Of a stretch of DNA of 64,000 nt, positions 59,685-64,000 are shown piece after piece. How positions within the stretch are numbered: the stretch's first letter is position 1; each line of letters opens with the position of its first letter. A model generated the notes under the pieces. The model worked only from the letters and a program-made list of their open reading frames with translations, was not told the DNA's origin and searched no databases. Source of the DNA: Malania oleifera (taxonomy: Eukaryota; Streptophyta; Magnoliopsida; Santalales; Ximeniaceae). Location: NCBI RefSeq assembly GCF_029873635.1, contig NC_080428.1, positions 62,739,957 to 62,803,956 on the forward strand. Direction: 5' to 3'. The position numbers and the translations under genes are program-made.

Positions 59685-59855
59685 ATTAGGGCTTTAAATG
59701 AGTCAAGTCGAGCCGAACTTTACTTCATTCAAACTTTTTTATTGAACTTTTAATTCAATTTGAACTCAAACTCGAACCCGTCTATTGAACGAGATGTTTA
59801 CCAAACTGAACTTTCAAGACACTTGTGAGTGGCTTCGTTCATTTGCGGCCCTAGT
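59685..59855. repeat. GAGCTCGAG-type interspersed repeat, copy 3
   Basis: AAATGAGTCAAGTCGAGCCG to TGGCTTCGTTCATTTGCGGC, with AACTCAAACTCGAACCCG between. The ends are roughly inverse (AAATGAG and TTCATTT), which suggests an intact short copy. Confidence 0.55.
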
Positions 59856-60173
59856 GATAATACCTAATTAGTGATTAATTGTGATCATAAAATGAAGAAG
59901 GAATATGGATAATGCGCGCGATTGGAGCATGGAGAAAGCAAAGTGCGCATGCACCAATGAGGACAATACTACCAATTTGGGCTTTGGGTGGGAAAACCAC
60001 TTTGCATGGAAGCAAAAGATTACGTACATGATGTTGCCTGCGTCCATATACAACTAATTGCTTTTTTAAAGTAAATAAATTTTTCATGGGCAGGCAAAGG
60101 TGAATGATGACGACGACTCACCTTAATTTTGAGGACGAAAGGAATCCCATGCCTGAAAGTTGAACAAAAAGCC

Positions 60174-60178
<5 letters not shown>
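59856..60178. other. Intergenic DNA, nothing recognised
   Basis: No domain-bearing frame. Contains GCGCGCG and TGCGCATGC spots, unusual for the local AT-rich composition. Confidence 0.4.

Positions 60179-60232
<54 letters not shown>
60179..60232. repeat. (TC)27 microsatellite
   Basis: Pure 54-base TC run, complementary to the (AG)n tract that follows 91 bases later. Confidence 0.97.
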
Positions 60233-60235
<3 letters not shown>

Positions 60236-60321
60236 TCTTAATGGCAAAGAAGGTGCAGAGCAATAACACATGCGGTTGATCATAGTGATCTAAAGGCTAG
60301 AAAGATAATCTATAAATATAC

Positions 60322-61379
<1,058 letters not shown>

Positions 61380-62307
61380 GATCAGAAGACATCAAGATCA
61401 GAGACAATCTTGTTGTAGTTGGAATTATTAACAAGTTACCCCATCTTGGAGAGAATTCTAAAAGAGAAAGCGCAATAAGTAGAAGGATATGTCACTCGAG
61501 ACTTTAATTACTCAAATTTGTGTAGAGGAGGTGGCATGAGGGCAAGATGTGCTTATGTAGGAGACCAACGGTAATGCCAATAATTGTAATATCACAAAGA
61601 TAAATTTGACTTCTAAACATAATAATAGGCCTAATGGTTGTTTTCCTAAAAACCCTCAAAAAAATCCTAAGAAGAAAAATATGAAAAATAAAGGCAGAGC
61701 CCACAAAATTAGTAGGGGCAATTTTAAACAAAAGAATTGGAACCATGGAACTATAATGTTTACTTTATTTGTAGCAAAAGTGGGCATATTTCTCGAATTT
61801 GCAAATTACGAAAACGTGGAACTAATCTTTAAGTCAATATAGCTAAGGAATCATTTGTAACAATGATTACAAACATAAATATGATCTACAGTATTGAAGG
61901 GTGGTGGGCAGACTCAAGTGATAGTAGACATGTTTGTTATGATAAAAAACTTAGTTCAAAGTTTATACACTTTTTAAAGAACCCAAAACCCTTATGCTTG
62001 TTGATTCACATACCACCCAAGTGTTGGGTAGTAGTGAGGTTGAATGAATTTAGTGTAAAGTTTTCTCCTTATTAAGGCTAGGTTTAAACAAACCAATATA
62101 TATGACCAATATGTAATTTACTAAGAATGAGATTTTTGTGGGAAAAAGTTATGCTTGTGATGGGATGTTTAAATTAAGTGTCGAGAATGACAATAAAACA
62201 TCTTCAAGTTCTGTTTACTAGCTTTCTTCCTTGAATTTGTTGCATGCTTGCTCATGTCATGTTAATAGTATATATGCAAGAAACATGAGTAATTTGTGAT
62301 TAATACC
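61380..62307 (+). pseudogene. Ty1/copia gag-protease-integrase-start relic
   Basis: Gag text EDIKIRDNLVVVGIINKLP (about 61387-61443), a basic stretch, a zinc-knuckle remnant (ICSKSGHISRIC, 61768-61803), then WWADSSDSRHVCYD (about 61901-61942), the decayed protease start where copia elements read WxxDSGA. The GK..(Y/C)..DGMFKL region (about 62142-62175) and a CHVNS-like integrase start (about 62255) follow. Stops and shifts are frequent. It is cut at 62308 by an inserted LTR. Confidence 0.72.
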
Positions 62308-63912
62308 TGTTGGCCCAAAAGTCATGTCTAGGGGTGGGGGGATGAATAGAAACTTTTGCGTATTTTTGTTTTTCTCTACAAAATATAAATCTTGACAAGA
62401 TACAAACAATTATATCACAATATATAAAATATAAATCATGCACAAGACATAAATAAAAGAGTAGGGAAGAAAAGCTCGACAAATAATTTTAACGCGGTCT
62501 AGCCTTTTGCCTACTTCCACGCCTTGAGACACACTCAAGGATTCCACAATCCACAATAAGCCTCCTTCAGCGGCAGAGAAGCTTTTACAATCAGGAACAA
62601 ATCCCTTTCACTCACCAAGAGCCTTTCTAAGGGAACCAATCCCTTTGATCCACTAAGAGCCGCAAGGTTCACCAAGAATCCTTGAAATTTTGTTCACCAA
62701 GAATCTTCAACCACGATTCACTAATAACCCTCCGCAACTCGGTTTACCAAGAACCCTTTGCAACAAGAAGATGAAAATGATATACAAAAAATATACTCCT
62801 GGAATGAGCTGATAATTGATAGACCAAATCCTCACACAAATCTCTCCAAGTAATGATTCACAACTAGATTAAAGAGTAAGAGAGACTTTGAGCACAAGAA
62901 TGATGGACTAAAATGTGGTGTGCTTGGAAATAATACGTAATGACTAAAATCAATGTTTAAACAATCCTTTGGACTTGCATTTATAAACAAAATGAGTTAC
63001 TAGCTGTTTTATGGCCGTTGGGCTTATAAAATAATTTTTTACTTTGAAAACTAGCCGTTTATAGCTGTTGGGGCTTGAATCACAAATTGTTGACTGTATA
63101 CCTAATTAGTCAACTATTTACCCCAGTTAGTCGACTAATTATCCCAATCAGTCGATTGTTTCATTTGGGCCCATTCTACCTAAAACCATCAACTGTTTAT
63201 CCCAAATCGTCGACTGATTACCCAAATCAGTGAAATTTTTCAACATAAAAGTTGTGAGATTTTTTCTTAACTTTCTGTAGATACCAAGATCTCCCTTTTT
63301 GGAGTTTTATAACAAAAGTTATGCTCCAAATACTGAAAGATGTTCAGAAAATTTGAGGGGTGCATAAACAAGGTTTTAAACCCAACCACCAAGTTTTTAA
63401 AATACTATAACACTAATATGATTTAAAACTTGTCCCATATAAAAATATATTTAAGTAAAGGATAATTTTATAAAACTCTTGTTTTAACTTTGAAAACTCA
63501 TAAGTACTAAACTTATGATTTGGTGATATCCTATATACTCTTATGTCCTAGTATGCATATGAAATTTGCTCAACTCTTGCTCAATAAACATTTGTGAAAT
63601 AGAACTACAAGAGTTACAACAAATACTACCTCAAAAACTCTCCATTACATATGTTTCTACATTAGCTTCCATTGGTATGTGCTTGAACTCTTTCGATTGA
63701 GTGTCCTTTTGATCTTTGCCTATTTGATTGTTCACTCGATCTTTGCATTTGAGAATGTTTGCTTGATCTTTGCACAAAACCTGTATCTGTGTGATTTCGC
63801 CACTTATACCTGCCACAACTTAGTATGCAAAGATTAGTTTAACTAAGAACCACTAATGAGTTGTCATCATTAAAATACGACAATTAGGATCATGTAGCCA
63901 CTTAGGCTAACA
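62308..63912 (-). mobile_element. 3' LTR of a SIRE-like copia element, - strand, body off the right edge
   Basis: Plus-strand ends TGTTGGCCC and GGCTAACA. Immediately right, AATCTCTTTTTTTTTTTGATG is the complement of the TCATCAAAAA...AGAGAT polypurine junction, so the internal region lies to the right beyond the window. On the - strand the order is palindrome array (63086-63232), TATAAATG (62979-62986), then an ACCAAGAATCC-type repeated segment (about 62600-62760). Its left edge cuts a copia relic. Confidence 0.75.
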
Positions 63913-64000
63913 ATCTCTTTTTTTTTTTGATGATGACAAACCATTGGTGTTCTCATAGGATATAATTGTAAGTTCCCCCTTAATTTATGCATATTGTTAA
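63913..64000 (-). other. Polypurine tract and 3' internal end of the copia element
   Basis: Complement reads GGTTTGTCATCATCAAAAAA then AGAGAT before the LTR start, the same layout as at 14366-14390. An AAGGGGGAACTTAC tract follows upstream of it. Confidence 0.65.

Overview
The window is nuclear DNA of a flowering plant, most likely a eudicot. It is AT-rich, intron-rich and full of plant-type LTR retrotransposons, and no bacterial-style operons, rRNA or tRNA genes were seen. It holds one clear host gene: an 18-coding-exon gene on the + strand (33874-54815) for the plant form of splicing factor 3B subunit 2 (SF3b145/SAP145, U2 snRNP). All 17 introns have GT..AG borders, every exon joins in phase, and the model gives 582 residues.

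Left part (1-32272): a nested transposon landscape. In order: a GAGCTCGAG-type repeat; a solo LTR (1021-3150); a decayed endogenous pararetrovirus fragment (3423-5266); another LTR of the same family (about 5267-7320); the gag relic and long 3' non-coding part of a SIRE-like Ty1/copia element (7337-14390) with a solo LTR inside it (10677-12882); that element's 3' LTR (14391-25669), split by a complete 9.1-kb Ty3/gypsy Tekay/Del-like chromovirus (15591-24681, exact 5-bp duplication CTTTG); a GT-rich and microsatellite-rich stretch; a second, truncated copia LTR (27574-28057); and a collapsed gypsy element (gag scrap plus 3' LTR 30113-32272), itself interrupted by a solo LTR (28240-29909, exact duplication GTACA).

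Middle part (32273-55200): AT-rich upstream DNA, a compact promoter (CACGTG, TATA-like box, CT-rich leader) and the SF3B2 gene. Two introns are inflated (about 5.4 and 9.0 kb) by two RTE-type LINE relics, three non-autonomous hAT-like elements with 8-bp target duplications, a GAGCTCGAG-type repeat and probably an antisense gypsy gag scrap. Right part (55201-64000): mostly unrecognised AT-rich DNA, a paired (TC)n/(AG)n tract, a Ty1/copia gag-protease relic, and a copia LTR on the - strand whose internal region runs off the right edge.

Most notable signals: (1) three different LTR lineages each carry an array of short palindromes with a GTCGAC core just upstream of the LTR TATA box; (2) all 13 premature stops in the RT-RNase H-integrase frames of the chromovirus are TAG, mostly at expected Gln positions, as expected from decay of methylated CAG/CTG sites; (3) a conserved hairpin-forming block in otherwise diverged gypsy LTRs. 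Everything rests on reading the sequence and remembered family features; no search or alignment was run.
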